A stretch of 64,000 nucleotides of DNA from Moorena sp. SIOASIH (GCF_010671925.1 NZ_JAAHIH010000003.1:1178001-1242000), one strand, 5' to 3'. Positions 17,033 through 26,941 are shown, counted from the stretch's first letter. Translations and numbers: made by a program. Notes: generated by a model from the sequence alone, not told the origin.

Positions 17033-18307
17033 ATGCCTAATATCACACTAAAGCAACAACAGAATATCCATCGCACAGTGCTAGATAATGGCATCGTGGT
17101 GATTGTAGTTGAAAATGCTGCTGCTGATATCATTGCCAGCCGTCTATTTATTCGGGCAGGTAGTCAGTTCGATCCACCAAACCAAGCTGGGCTATCTCAC
17201 CTCGTCTCAGCAGTTATGACCAAGGGAACCCAAGACTTATCCTCTATAGACATTGCCGAACGGGTCGAGTCTATGGGGGCTCAACTTGGTGCTGATGCGG
17301 CTAACGATTATTTTCTACTCTCCCTGAAAACCGTTGCAGCTGACTGGTTTGAAATGTTACAGCTAGCAGGGCAGATTTTGCGATCGCCTAGTTTCCCAGA
17401 TGCTGAGGTAGACCTAGAGAGGTACCTAACCATTCAAACTATTCGTGCCCAACAGGAGCAACCCTTTAACATTGCCTATAAGCAATTGCGACAGGCAATG
17501 TATCAAGACCATCCCTATGGCTTCTCAGTGTTGGGAGAAGAAGCTACCGTATCTACACTGGGTCGAGCTGACTTAGAACACTATCATCAGACTTATTTCC
17601 GCCCTGATAACCTCATAATTAGTATTGCAGGTCGTATTAACTCAGAAGATGCGATTGGGCAGGTGGAGCAAGTGTTTGGGGATTGGCAAGTTCCCGATAC
17701 ACCCCTGAGCAAACCCTCCTTACCCTCCCCCATTGCCCAACCCTGCCAAGTAACTACTGCCCAAGACACGCAGCAGTCCATTGTGATGCTGGGTTATCTG
17801 ACCTCAGCCGTACAAGAGGCTGACTTTGCTACGCTGAAACTTCTCAATACCTACCTGGGCAATGGTCTTTCTAGCCGCTTGTTTGTAGAACTCAGAGAAA
17901 AGCGGGGTTTAGCCTATGATGTCTCAGCATTGTTTCCTACACGCCAGTCGGCTTCTACGTTTATAGCCTACATGGGCACAGCACCAGAAAATACAGAAAC
18001 TGCCCTAGTTGGTCTGGTTACGGAAGTGGAACGCCTTTGTTCTCAACAACTGAGTCAGGATGAATTGCAAGTTGCCAAAAATAAGCTTCTTGGTCAGTAT
18101 GCACTAGGTAAACAAACCAATGGTCAGCTAGCTCAAGTCTATGGCTGGTATGAGACCATCGGGCTAGGAGTTGAGTTTGATACCCTGTTTCAACAGGATG
18201 TGACAAGGGTTACTCCAGAGATGGCTCAAGCAGCAGCTAATCGCTATTTCATTGAACCTTATATTTCTCTAGTCGGACCTGCTGAAGCAATCAACTTCCT
18301 GGGTTAA
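17033..18307 (+). CDS. M16-family peptidase-like protein, no zinc motif
   Basis: A 424-residue M16 protein. At the place of HxxEH it has HLVSAVMTKGT, so zinc ligands and catalytic Glu are missing. The C-terminal half keeps the SRLFVELREKRGLAYDVSALF segment with the Arg/Tyr pair important for substrate binding. This fits the usual two-gene arrangement in which the active and the R/Y subunit form a heterodimer. It follows the active subunit by 258 bp on the same strand and ends just before a strong hairpin terminator, so the two are likely co-transcribed. Confidence 0.9.
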   Translation: MPNITLKQQQNIHRTVLDNGIVVIVVENAAADIIASRLFIRAGSQFDPPNQAGLSHLVSAVMTKGTQDLSSIDIAERVESMGAQLGADAANDYFLLSLKTVAADWFEMLQLAGQILRSPSFPDAEVDLERYLTIQTIRAQQEQPFNIAYKQLRQAMYQDHPYGFSVLGEEATVSTLGRADLEHYHQTYFRPDNLIISIAGRINSEDAIGQVEQVFGDWQVPDTPLSKPSLPSPIAQPCQVTTAQDTQQSIVMLGYLTSAVQEADFATLKLLNTYLGNGLSSRLFVELREKRGLAYDVSALFPTRQSASTFIAYMGTAPENTETALVGLVTEVERLCSQQLSQDELQVAKNKLLGQYALGKQTNGQLAQVYGWYETIGLGVEFDTLFQQDVTRVTPEMAQAAANRYFIEPYISLVGPAEAINFLG

Positions 18308-18327
18308 CTGAGCAAAGCAAAAACTTC

Positions 18328-18367
18328 AGGTCTCTCCCGTGTTTTACCTTTTAACCGGGAGAGACCT
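18328..18367 (+). terminator. Strong hairpin after M16 gene pair
   Basis: Perfect 12-bp arms AGGTCTCTCCCG and CGGGAGAGACCT with a 16-nt loop, starting 20 bp after the stop. The tail (taatgta) is only weakly T-rich, so termination is likely but may depend on more than the hairpin. Confidence 0.7.
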
Positions 18368-18437
18368 TAATGTATTAATCAGCTTGAATCGATAAAGTGA
18401 AATTAAGTCGTGACAAGAATTACCTTGGTGTAAAGAT

Positions 18438-19247
18438 ATGGATTCTATAGACACCACTAACAGCATCATCGGTATAACTATCTTTGGATCAGTAGCCCTT
18501 AGCTTAGGGAACTTGCCAGCAGTTGCCCTTGAAGCCAATGGCGTTGTCCCAAAACTGGCTCAAGGAATTACCCCAGTCAAAATCAACCGACCAACTCTCG
18601 ACATTGGTAGTGAGGGGGAAAGAGTATCTGAATTACAAGCAGTTCTTAAATTATTGGGGTATTACACAGGAGAGGTAAATGGGGTCTATGGAGATAATAC
18701 TGCGATCGCTGTCTCCAAGCTCCAGCAAGAAGCGGGTTTAACTCCCCATGGCATCATGGGAGCTGCTGAATGGAATCTTCTGTTTCCGAGCATCCCACCC
18801 AATCCAACATCCTCAACCTCTACTTCAAATCCCTTACCCTCAGCAAGTATAAGACCCCCGACCACCTCTGATGGCATCTCAGCATCATCCTTTCCGAGGC
18901 CTTCCATCACACAAGCTATTACCCAAACCACCACAACTCGTCCTAACCCTTCCTCCACAGCAACCAGCACTGGCTTTGGTAATCGCACTACCACAACCGG
19001 CAATTCGGTTACTGTCGAGAGAACTAAGCCTAGCGCTATAACCTTACCAATTCTCCGACAAGGTATGCGTGGTCCAGCCGTCCAGCAATTGCAGAGGCGA
19101 CTGAAATCTCTTGGTTTTTTAAAAGCCACAGTAGATGGGGTATTTGGAGAGGTTACGAAAGCCGCAGTACAAGCCGCTCAGCGCAAGTTCAAACTAGAAC
19201 CTGATGGCATTGTTGGTCCTGCTACTTGGAATGCTTTGCTACGTTGA
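18438..19247 (+). CDS. Exported protein with two peptidoglycan-binding domains
   Basis: A 269-residue protein. A weak signal-type hydrophobic start (about residues 10-32) is followed by a first PG_binding_1 domain (about 52-112, GERVSELQAVLKLLGYYTGEV). A Ser/Thr/Pro-rich linker of about 85 residues leads to a second PG_binding_1 domain (about 202-268, GPAVQQLQRRLKSLGFL, ending GIVGPATWNALL). Such proteins bind the cell wall. No catalytic domain is present. The linker is typical of extracytoplasmic proteins. Confidence 0.85.
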   Translation: MDSIDTTNSIIGITIFGSVALSLGNLPAVALEANGVVPKLAQGITPVKINRPTLDIGSEGERVSELQAVLKLLGYYTGEVNGVYGDNTAIAVSKLQQEAGLTPHGIMGAAEWNLLFPSIPPNPTSSTSTSNPLPSASIRPPTTSDGISASSFPRPSITQAITQTTTTRPNPSSTATSTGFGNRTTTTGNSVTVERTKPSAITLPILRQGMRGPAVQQLQRRLKSLGFLKATVDGVFGEVTKAAVQAAQRKFKLEPDGIVGPATWNALLR

Positions 19248-19256
19248 TGAAATTTT

Positions 19257-19312
19257 TGTTGTTCGCGTAGCGTGGCCGTTCGCGCAGCGTGGCCTACGGC
19301 CTTAAGGCCATG
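19257..19312. repeat. Double copy of GTTCGCG-AGCGTGGCC palindromic repeat
   Basis: Two adjacent copies (gttcgcgtagcgtggcc and gttcgcgcagcgtggcc) followed by nested ggcc palindromes. Same family as the copies inside tnpB and the MASE1 kinase gene. Confidence 0.85.
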
Positions 19313-19436
19313 GTTAACGATTGAAAGTTAACTGTTCACTGTTAACTGTTCAATCATCAACCGTCAACAAGACACTAGTTATAGTGTTAGTTATAGCGTT
19401 TATTGCATTTATGAAGTACGCTTATCAAGCTCAAAG

Positions 19437-19455
19437 TCCCCCTTTTTAAGGGGGA
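19437..19455. terminator. Hairpin TCCCCC-GGGGGA between convergent genes
   Basis: A short C/G hairpin with a T-rich loop lies between the convergent peptidoglycan-binding and PEP-CTERM genes. It may act in both directions; the stem is short. Confidence 0.4.
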
Positions 19456-19539
19456 TTTAGGGGGATCCCTTTCTACCTCATGGGAAAGACAATTGCTATA
19501 TATTTTTGCCGGTTAACTAGTTATAATTCTTGATTGATA

Positions 19540-20199
19540 TTACTGCTTTGCTTGTTTCTGCGGCTTGACTTCCTGCTTCAATAGGGAACTAATTCCTAAA
19601 GCCCCCAAAGCTAAAATCCCTAGGGTAGAAGCAGGTTCGGGAACTCTTTCACCTGTAGACAATGACAGCTCAGCACGAGATACAATGGCATCATCTCCAT
19701 AAAATACCGGAATTTTGCCACTATTGGCATTAAAGACGTTCACGATTTCTCCTGAGTCGTAAAACTCCAGTAAATTTAAAGACAGCGATTGCTTAGTTCC
19801 TACTGGGAGATTGCGGATCAGATCAATAGTAATAGTATCCAATCCTCTGATCCCAAATAAATCGGTAGTAATCAGGGCGTTGTTTGGTGTCAGGTCTAAA
19901 ATTAGTTCCGCTTGCGATAAGTCATTTATTAATGTTACCAAGTTAGAAAAATCAAAGCTCCAACTCGTATCTTCATCAATCCCATTACCAAGGGTAGTGC
20001 TATCCCCAGTCCTTTCTATCGTAAAATCGCCGTTTTGTAGGGTTTGACCAATACTGGCATTTAGTATTGTTGAAGGACTTGAACTGCCATTCGCTTCAGC
20101 TGTGAAATCAAGACGACTAGCCAAGGCTTTTTCAGGTATTAAGCAACTGCTTAATAGGACGGCAACTGTAGCCGCTGAGAACACTTTTAAAGTAAGCAT
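19540..20199 (-). CDS. PEP-CTERM sorted exported protein
   Basis: A 219-residue protein with an N-terminal signal peptide (hydrophobic core about 8-20, likely cleavage after EKALA) and a C-terminal PEP-CTERM signal: VPEPAS, a hydrophobic helix (TLGILALGALGISSLL) and a basic tail. Exosortase systems process such proteins at the surface. The middle 150 residues are rich in Asp, Asn, Thr and Leu and resemble secreted beta-rich domains. I do not recognise a named family. Confidence 0.85.
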   Translation of the reverse strand: MLTLKVFSAATVAVLLSSCLIPEKALASRLDFTAEANGSSSPSTILNASIGQTLQNGDFTIERTGDSTTLGNGIDEDTSWSFDFSNLVTLINDLSQAELILDLTPNNALITTDLFGIRGLDTITIDLIRNLPVGTKQSLSLNLLEFYDSGEIVNVFNANSGKIPVFYGDDAIVSRAELSLSTGERVPEPASTLGILALGALGISSLLKQEVKPQKQAKQ

Positions 20200-20466
20200 T
20201 TTAATGGTTCCAAACCAAAATTAAGGTTAGAGTTAATGGAAAAATAACTCTATTATACTCCGCTCACGAGAATTTGGTAACAAAAAAAGGGATACTCTAC
20301 ATAAATATTTATGAAGTCCTTTCTAAGCATTCAGGCATCAGGAAATAAAGGACTTTAAGCCCCTTTACTTTAGTCAAGGGTGCTGACGCTACTTTTTTTA
20401 GATTTCTGGGAATTCTGTAAATGTAACTCCTAACGATTTGTCAGTCAAGCAGGATGGCACAAGCAA

Positions 20467-23400
20467 ATGTTATTCAAATCTTTAGTCCAAGGGGTTTCCA
20501 AGGTTTCTGGGAAAGTTCCCCTTCCCCTGATCTTGGTCATACCATTTGTCCTGCAAATCTTCGCAGCAGTGGGAGTTGTGGCATATCTGTCCTATAGAAA
20601 CGGCAAGAGAGCGGTTAATGATGTTGCGACTCAACTGCTTGAAGAAGTGAATGCTCGGGTTGAGCAGAATTTGGAGGCTTATCTAACCATTCCGCATCTA
20701 GTTAATCAGATTAATGCCACTGCCATCAATCTAGGTCAATTGAATTTGCAAGATATTCCTGAATTAGAGCGTTACTTTTGGCAGCAGCTTCAGATCTTTA
20801 ATACCCTCACATTTACTGGATTAGGCTTAGAGAATAAAGACAACTTAGGAGCAGAACGATTAGATGATGGTACACTGATACTAAGAGTCTCCACCAAAGC
20901 TACCAATCATATTTTTTACTCCTATTCTACTAACGAATTTGGGGAGCGATGCAGCGCGGTCTTGGGGGAAACCCCCATGAGTGACTGCATCAAGAAGCGT
21001 CAGGAAATCCTAGACAGTATTAAGTTTGATCCGCGCACTCGACCATGGTATAGCACTGCTGTCAAAGCTGGTCGCTCAACTTGGAGTGAAATTTACCCCA
21101 ATACTGCTGGGATCACTGCCTATCTCGGTGCATCAATGCCATTTTACGACAAACAGGATCAATTGCAGGGGGTACTCCTAACCAATATAAACCTATCACA
21201 AATCGGCAAGTTTTTACGCAGTCTAAACGTTGGCAAAACTGGACAAGTGTTTATCATTGAACGTTCGGGAATGCTCGTGGCAACCTCTACCGGTGAGAAG
21301 CCTTTTCGCACTACTCACAAAGACTACGGAGCCGAACGAGTTAAAGCAACGGATAGTACTAATGCTTTCACTAAAGCTACGGCTCAATATTTATCAACCA
21401 AGCTGAATCAAAAACAACCAATTCAACGTTTACAGCAATGGAAATTTGCTGTTGACGGTAAACGAAAATTTGTACAAATACAGCCGTTTCAAGATGAGTT
21501 TGGCTTGGATTGGTTGATTGTGGTAGTCGTGCCAGAAGCGGATTTCATCGAACAAATCCACGCCCATACCCGCACTACTATTGCCTTATGCCTAGTAGCA
21601 TTGTTACTGGCAACAGAAGTCGGAATCGTTACATCCCGTTGGGTTGTCCGGCCTATCGTCCAACTGAAGGATGCAGCCATTGCTCTAGAGAAGGGACAAT
21701 TTGACCAAATTGTCAACCAGGAGCGCTCCGATGAACTTGGGGTTTTGGTTAAGGCATTTAATAACATGGCAAGACAATTGCAAGAGTCGTTTGCCACCCT
21801 AGAAGCCAAGAATACTGAATTGCAGCACCTCGATCAACTCAAAAACGAATTTTTAGCCAATACCTCCCAAGAACTCCGCACTCCCCTCAATGGCATTATC
21901 AGCATTGCTGAATCCCTGATCGATGGTGTTGCAGGACAATTGCCCTCCAAAGCAAACGCCAATCTTGCCATCATTGCATCTAGTGGAAAAAGACTAGGGA
22001 ATTTAGTCAACGATCTCCTCGATTTTTCGAAGCTAAAACACAAACATCTTGAACTTCAAATTAAGCCAGTAAGCCTGCGAGAAATAGCCAATCTCGTCCT
22101 TGGACATTCCCAGTCTCTAATTGGCAAAAAACCTTTGCAGTTAATTAACTCAATTCCTGCCGATCTGCCCTTGGTCGATGCTGACGAAAATCGGCTGCAA
22201 CAAATTCTTTATAACTTAATCGAGAATGCTATTAAGTTCACTGAATCTGGTAAGGTGGAAGTATCAGCTGAGCAGTTACCCGTTAGCAATGACGAGTTAG
22301 CAATGTTAGTCATTACTGTCTCAGATACAGGAATTGGTATTCCAGCAGATAAATTAAATCGGATTTTTGACTCCTTTGAATCAGTAGATTGCTCCAGGAC
22401 TAAAGAATACGGCGGGAGGGGTTTGGGATTAGCGGTTACTAGACAGTTAGTCGAGTTACACGGTGGCAAAATTCATGTGCGATCGCTTAGGGTGGGAGAA
22501 GTACAATGCCCTCTGGGAGGCTCCCCTAAGCGATCGCAAAATAAGTCTGGTTCCCAGTTTACATTTACTTTGCCAGTGTCTCAGAGGCAGGTTCAGCAGA
22601 CCTCAGCACTGTTGCCAATTGAATCCATCGCTCCAGTTCCGGATTTGACGAATGAAACCCCGAACTTTACTGGAGCCTTAGCAGCAGACAGTGGATATAC
22701 CAAAATTTTGATTGTGGACGATGAACCAGTCAACCGTCAGGTTCTTAGCAATTATCTTTCCATGGAAAATTATGCGATCGCTACAGCCACTAATGGTTTA
22801 GAAGCTTTAGAAATGCTCTCAACTGGCTTCCAGCCTGACTTGATCTTACTGGATGTGATGATGCCCCGCATGACGGGCTATGAAGTCTGTGAAAAAATTC
22901 GCCAGAAGTTTTTGCCCAGTGAACTTCCGGTGATCATGTTAACCGCCAACAATCAAGTTTCCGATTTGGTAGAAGGGTTTACTTGTGGGGTAAATGATTA
23001 TCTGACTAAGCCTTTTTCTAAGCATGAATTGTTAGCCCGAATTAAAAGTCATCTACGGCTTTCTAAAATTACCTCTGCTTATGGTAAGTTTGTTCCCCAT
23101 GACTTTTTGCGCTTCCTGGGATATGACAGTATTGTTGATGTTAAATTAGGGGATCATGTTCAAAAAGAAATGACTGTTCTTTTTGCTGATATTCGCTCTT
23201 TTACCAGCCTATCAGAACAGTTATCTCCTCAAGAAAATTTTAATTTTATTAATAGCTATCTGAGTCGAGTTAGTCCAGCAATCCGAGCTCACAATGGCTT
23301 TATTGATAAGTACATTGGAGATGGAGTCATGGCACTTTTTCCTGAGTCAGCGGATGATGGGGTTCAAGGTGCACTTGAGATGCAACAAACAGTTGCGGTC

Positions 23401-23934
23401 TACAATCAGCATCGGTCCCAAAGTGGTTATGTTCCGATTACTATCGGTATTGGTTTACATACAGGTAGCTTAATGCTAGGAACAATCGGTGAACAAAAGC
23501 GGATGGAAAGTACGGTTATTTCTGATGCAGTTAATCTTGCTTCCCGCTTGGAAGGATTAACCAAACTTTATGGTGCAGGGATTATGATTAGCCAACAAAC
23601 CCTCTATAACCTGAATGAGTTTCAAAAGTACAGTTATAGGTTTCTGGATCGAGTCAAAGTTAAGGGAAAAAATAAACCGGTGGCAGTATTTGAGCTATTT
23701 GATCAAGATGAGCCGCAACTGAAGCAGTTAAAGAGACAAACTAAGAGTAACTTTGAACAAGCTGCTTTTCTCTACCATCGGCAAGCTTTCGCCCAAGCTG
23801 AACAGATATTTCAGTCAGTTTTACAAACCAATCCCCAGGATAAAGCAGCCATGCTCTATGTTAAACGCTGCCAAAGGTATCAAAGTTATGGGGTGCCAGA
23901 GGACTGGGAACGGGCAGAAGCGTTGCATGAGTAA
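20467..23934 (+). CDS. Cache-HAMP-HATPase-REC-adenylate cyclase, His to Gln in H box
   Basis: A 1155-residue membrane protein. TM helix (about 15-38), periplasmic dCache domain (about 45-360), second TM (about 370-390), HAMP (about 392-445), HisKA-like (about 455-520), HATPase (about 560-705, NLIENAIKF, DTGIGIP, GRGLGLAV), receiver (about 745-865, LILLDVMMPR, YLTKPF) and class III cyclase (about 895-1080, FADIRSF, YIGDGVMALF, NLASR). The H box reads FLANTSQELRTPLN, with CAA (Gln) where the phosphorylated His should be. Autophosphorylation is therefore unlikely, and the protein probably acts as a ligand-controlled cyclase with a receiver fed by another kinase. Two repeat-derived insertions are in frame: about residues 160-175 in the Cache domain and 671-690 in the ATPase. 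Confidence 0.88.
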   Translation: MLFKSLVQGVSKVSGKVPLPLILVIPFVLQIFAAVGVVAYLSYRNGKRAVNDVATQLLEEVNARVEQNLEAYLTIPHLVNQINATAINLGQLNLQDIPELERYFWQQLQIFNTLTFTGLGLENKDNLGAERLDDGTLILRVSTKATNHIFYSYSTNEFGERCSAVLGETPMSDCIKKRQEILDSIKFDPRTRPWYSTAVKAGRSTWSEIYPNTAGITAYLGASMPFYDKQDQLQGVLLTNINLSQIGKFLRSLNVGKTGQVFIIERSGMLVATSTGEKPFRTTHKDYGAERVKATDSTNAFTKATAQYLSTKLNQKQPIQRLQQWKFAVDGKRKFVQIQPFQDEFGLDWLIVVVVPEADFIEQIHAHTRTTIALCLVALLLATEVGIVTSRWVVRPIVQLKDAAIALEKGQFDQIVNQERSDELGVLVKAFNNMARQLQESFATLEAKNTELQHLDQLKNEFLANTSQELRTPLNGIISIAESLIDGVAGQLPSKANANLAIIASSGKRLGNLVNDLLDFSKLKHKHLELQIKPVSLREIANLVLGHSQSLIGKKPLQLINSIPADLPLVDADENRLQQILYNLIENAIKFTESGKVEVSAEQLPVSNDELAMLVITVSDTGIGIPADKLNRIFDSFESVDCSRTKEYGGRGLGLAVTRQLVELHGGKIHVRSLRVGEVQCPLGGSPKRSQNKSGSQFTFTLPVSQRQVQQTSALLPIESIAPVPDLTNETPNFTGALAADSGYTKILIVDDEPVNRQVLSNYLSMENYAIATATNGLEALEMLSTGFQPDLILLDVMMPRMTGYEVCEKIRQKFLPSELPVIMLTANNQVSDLVEGFTCGVNDYLTKPFSKHELLARIKSHLRLSKITSAYGKFVPHDFLRFLGYDSIVDVKLGDHVQKEMTVLFADIRSFTSLSEQLSPQENFNFINSYLSRVSPAIRAHNGFIDKYIGDGVMALFPESADDGVQGALEMQQTVAVYNQHRSQSGYVPITIGIGLHTGSLMLGTIGEQKRMESTVISDAVNLASRLEGLTKLYGAGIMISQQTLYNLNEFQKYSYRFLDRVKVKGKNKPVAVFELFDQDEPQLKQLKRQTKSNFEQAAFLYHRQAFAQAEQIFQSVLQTNPQDKAAMLYVKRCQRYQSYGVPEDWERAEALHE
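20946..20991. repeat. In-frame repeat copy in Cache domain
   Basis: A palindrome-rich 46-bp piece (gcagcgcggtcttgggg, cccccatgagtgactgc) matches the repeat cluster at 8525-8610 on the opposite strand. It is translated as GERCSAVLGETPMSDC. Confidence 0.75.
22479..22537. repeat. In-frame inverted repeat in HATPase domain
   Basis: Perfect 14-bp arms GCGATCGCTTAGGG (22479-22492) and CCCTAAGCGATCGC (22524-22537), each containing a HIP1 octamer. It is translated between GGKIHV and GSQFTFTLP, where kinases normally have only about 7 residues. Confidence 0.85.
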
Positions 23935-24011
23935 TAATTTAGCGTTGCCCAATTGTGCAATATAGCGCTACGTGTAAGGCAAGAGGAATCCCCCCTAACC
24001 CCCCTTAGTAA

Positions 24012-25246
24012 GGCAGGGCTGTTTCATTCTCTAGAAAATAGAAGATAATCAGATATAATTAATCTTAAGTACAAAAACTGAGGATATATCTCAAATTATG
24101 GCTCATTTCACTGATTGCTGCCTTGATAGAATCAAAGCCATGTGCTCGAAGAAGGGTTAAAACCCATGTTTTCAGCAAAGATAAGTTTAAAGGAGCTTGT
24201 CCTGACGTTTGCGGACTAATATCTTCTTCATAGATGACGTCTTTTACCCAATGAAGAGAATTTTCAATGAGCCAATGTCCTCTAATTCCATTGGCCAAAC
24301 CACGAGATAATGGTGGTTTTGAACAAAGATAATAACTGATGCTTCTATAAGTCTCATTTCCACGAGTTCCACTGGGAGAGACTTTAATCACACAACCAGC
24401 TCCAATCCATTTGGGGTCAAGGTTTTCGGGTGGATCAAACACTTCAATAAGACGATAAGTATTACGGTTTCTAGTTTTTTCATAATGGGTCACTTTTTGT
24501 CGTGGTGTAAGCTGGTTTGATTCCGTTTCTATTTGTTGATATAATTTGGGTTGATTTTTTTTGACTTTAACTAGATAGTCATTCCCTGAATCGACGATGG
24601 CTGCCAGAGTTTTTTTTGACAATGAAGAGCATCAAAACTAAAAACTACACCTGTTAAATCTAATAAGTCAATTAATTCTCGAACGACGTAAATTTCGCTT
24701 TCCTGTTTGTTTGACATCATTTTTACCCCTAAGACTAATCTTCTTTGATGAGCAAAAGCCGAAACACAACTGATCAAGTTTTGTTTCGCGTTATCGTAGT
24801 TACGTTCCAGTATTTTTGAGGCTCTTCCCATCTATGGATATCCATTCTGAAGAGGGAATAACACCATAGTGTTTACTCCATTTATTAAATACAAGTTGGA
24901 GTTCTTCGTAATCTAAATTAACCATGACTCTTCTGATCACTGAATAAGAAGGAACACGAGCAAAAGGAATTTGAAGTCTATTAATCAATTCCCTTCGATG
25001 ACGTTCCACAAATCTACCTAATTGTCGATAACCCCAATAACCACTCATCATTCCCATAATTATGATTAGAAGCACCAGCCAGAGAGGATGACGAAGACCA
25101 TGAGGATCTCGATGATCAGGTATTTGCAAGAGAAACGTCGATTAAGCTTTTTTCCATGATGCATGGGATATAAGGGAAATTAGCCCGGTTTTTCCGGCTA
25201 TTGCTTCAATATACACCTTTTTGCTCTATAATGAAACAGCCCTGCC
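24012..25246 (-). mobile_element. ISAs1-family insertion sequence, complete ends
   Basis: 17-bp perfect terminal inverted repeats, GGCAGGGCTGTTTCATT (24012-24028) and AATGAAACAGCCCTGCC (25230-25246), bounded by an 8-bp direct repeat CTTAGTAA (24004-24011 and 25247-25254). Length is 1235 bp. Ends, length and 8-bp target duplication all fit the ISAs1 family. The transposase is broken. Confidence 0.92.
24065..25129 (-). pseudogene. ISAs1 transposase, two frameshifts
   Basis: Three overlapping frames together give one DDE transposase. 25129-24800 holds the associated N-terminal domain and first Asp (WISIDGKSLKN). 24831-24571 holds the middle (NKQESEIYVVRELIDLLDLTGVVF, then FDALHCQKK). 24622-24065 holds KKTLAAIVDSGNDYLVKVKKNQPKL to the C-terminus with HWLIENSLHWVKDV. 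The first break is near 24805, where one extra base in ACGTAAC fits. The second is at a run of eight A (24610-24617 on this strand T8), which lacks one base relative to a continuous frame. The A8 run could allow ribosomal slippage, but the first break has no such sequence, so the copy is probably dead. Confidence 0.9.
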
Positions 25247-25478
25247 CTTAGTAAGGGGGGCGGGCAAGAGGCAAAAGTTTACGTGCATTAGCAAATGAGC
25301 TTTTATCAATGTCCTAACTTTAATGAGTAGTGCTATAATTGAGGGTAATGGGTAAAAAAATAAACTATGAACCTAACCGAAACAACCGGACACGATATCA
25401 TTCTTTTTTATCAGTAAGTAATCATCCGAATTTGATAAGTACTCGGACATAAAATCTTGACTTGCTGATTAACTATCT

Positions 25479-26543
25479 TTAGGATAATTCTGTCCAAGAC
25501 ACTAAACTATTGACAAAAGTCTGAACACTCTGCTCGGATAAATCCACAATCGGTAACGTCGATACTACATTTCCATAACACTTACTAATCGAGCGGCGGT
25601 AAGCTGGATCATAATGAGTTTCAAGCAAATCTCCTACCAAAGCATGACCTTGACCCCCATCAATCATCTCATACCACTGGTTAATTTTTTTCCAGCCATA
25701 GCGAGACCTTAGACACTCTAGCTTACCTTTGAAAAACTCAGGGTTAGTAAGCAAGTGAGGATACTCTTGCAACAACCATTCAATTCGATGTGCCAGGGGT
25801 AACTCAACTTCCACACAGCTAGCATCCTTCATATTTTGCCATACTGAATGAGGCAAATAAATTTTTCCAATCTTATTGCTTTCTGCTTCCACCCATACTG
25901 GCTTATCAACATCAAAGCGTTGCAATTTTTCCAATAGCAGGGATTCAAACCATTTTTGTGAGGGTTGAGATAATGGTTCACCTTCCCACTCTTGACCCAG
26001 CAGGGAACCTCGATGATTGGCTAACTCTTCCAAATCCAGCACTTGGACACCTCGCTTAGCAAGTTGCCGCAAAATCAGGGTTTTCCCACTACCGGTTAGT
26101 CCACACAATACCCGGTAAGTAAACTGTTGTGGCAACTGTTCTAATTGTTCCCTTACATAAGCTCGATAGGTTTTGTATCCCCGGTCGAGAACTGTAACTT
26201 GCCAGCCAATTTGAACTAACACTGCTGCCAAACTCTGGGAACGCTGTCCACCCCGCCAACAATAGACCAAGGGATGGTAATTTTTATCCTTAGCAGCAAA
26301 GTGAGTTTCTAGATGTCGAGAGATGTTCCCAGCAACTAGAGAGGCACCAATTTTACGAGCTTCAAAGGAAGACACTTGTTTATAGATAGTCCCTACCTTA
26401 GCCCGTTGCTGATCATCGAGCACAGGTAGATTAATCGCACCTGGCATATGATCCTCAGCAAACTCACTCGGGGAGCGCACATCAATAATTTCGCTGTAGT
26501 CTTCTTCCTTTGGCTGCTGGGTATAGTTATGCGATCGCTGCAT
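25479..26543 (-). CDS. mnmH: tRNA 2-selenouridine synthase (MnmH/SelU)
   Basis: A 354-residue protein. The N-terminal rhodanese domain (about 15-130, IIDVRSPSEFAEDHMPGAINLPVL) has the catalytic Cys in VYCWRGGQRS (about residue 94). The C-terminal half has a P-loop (GLTGSGKTLI, about 148) and the ANHRGSLLG segment typical of MnmH. The enzyme exchanges sulfur for selenium at the wobble uridine of some tRNAs, by way of a geranylated intermediate. Length and both motifs match the family. No selD is in the window. Confidence 0.93.
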   Translation of the reverse strand: MQRSHNYTQQPKEEDYSEIIDVRSPSEFAEDHMPGAINLPVLDDQQRAKVGTIYKQVSSFEARKIGASLVAGNISRHLETHFAAKDKNYHPLVYCWRGGQRSQSLAAVLVQIGWQVTVLDRGYKTYRAYVREQLEQLPQQFTYRVLCGLTGSGKTLILRQLAKRGVQVLDLEELANHRGSLLGQEWEGEPLSQPSQKWFESLLLEKLQRFDVDKPVWVEAESNKIGKIYLPHSVWQNMKDASCVEVELPLAHRIEWLLQEYPHLLTNPEFFKGKLECLRSRYGWKKINQWYEMIDGGQGHALVGDLLETHYDPAYRRSISKCYGNVVSTLPIVDLSEQSVQTFVNSLVSWTELS

Positions 26544-26941
26544 TCGATGTTCAATTCTCTGTTTCGTGACATACTGTACATCATAACTGCGAAAAACGCT
26601 ATATAATTCAATTTTGTTGTATCATGAATAGCTAAAAATTACTCCTATTTTCTAATTCTTTAGAGGAGCATTTTCATGATAGATCCCCCTATTAAAAGAC
26701 CCCAGGTTACCCTGATAATCAAAATTATCTACTAATCCTAAATTAACATGATTCCCCCTTTATGCCCTCTAAATATCACGATTTTTCGCTCCTTTTTGGA
26801 AAAAGGCTTTCCCCATACAAACTTTATAGAACGTAGGACGTCAAATTTTTTTGGTCACACGGAGCACTTAAACTTACTTTTGTCAAGGTTTTTGTAAAAA
26901 AACTTTATAAAGTATAGATCCATAAGCGGGCAACTTTTTGA

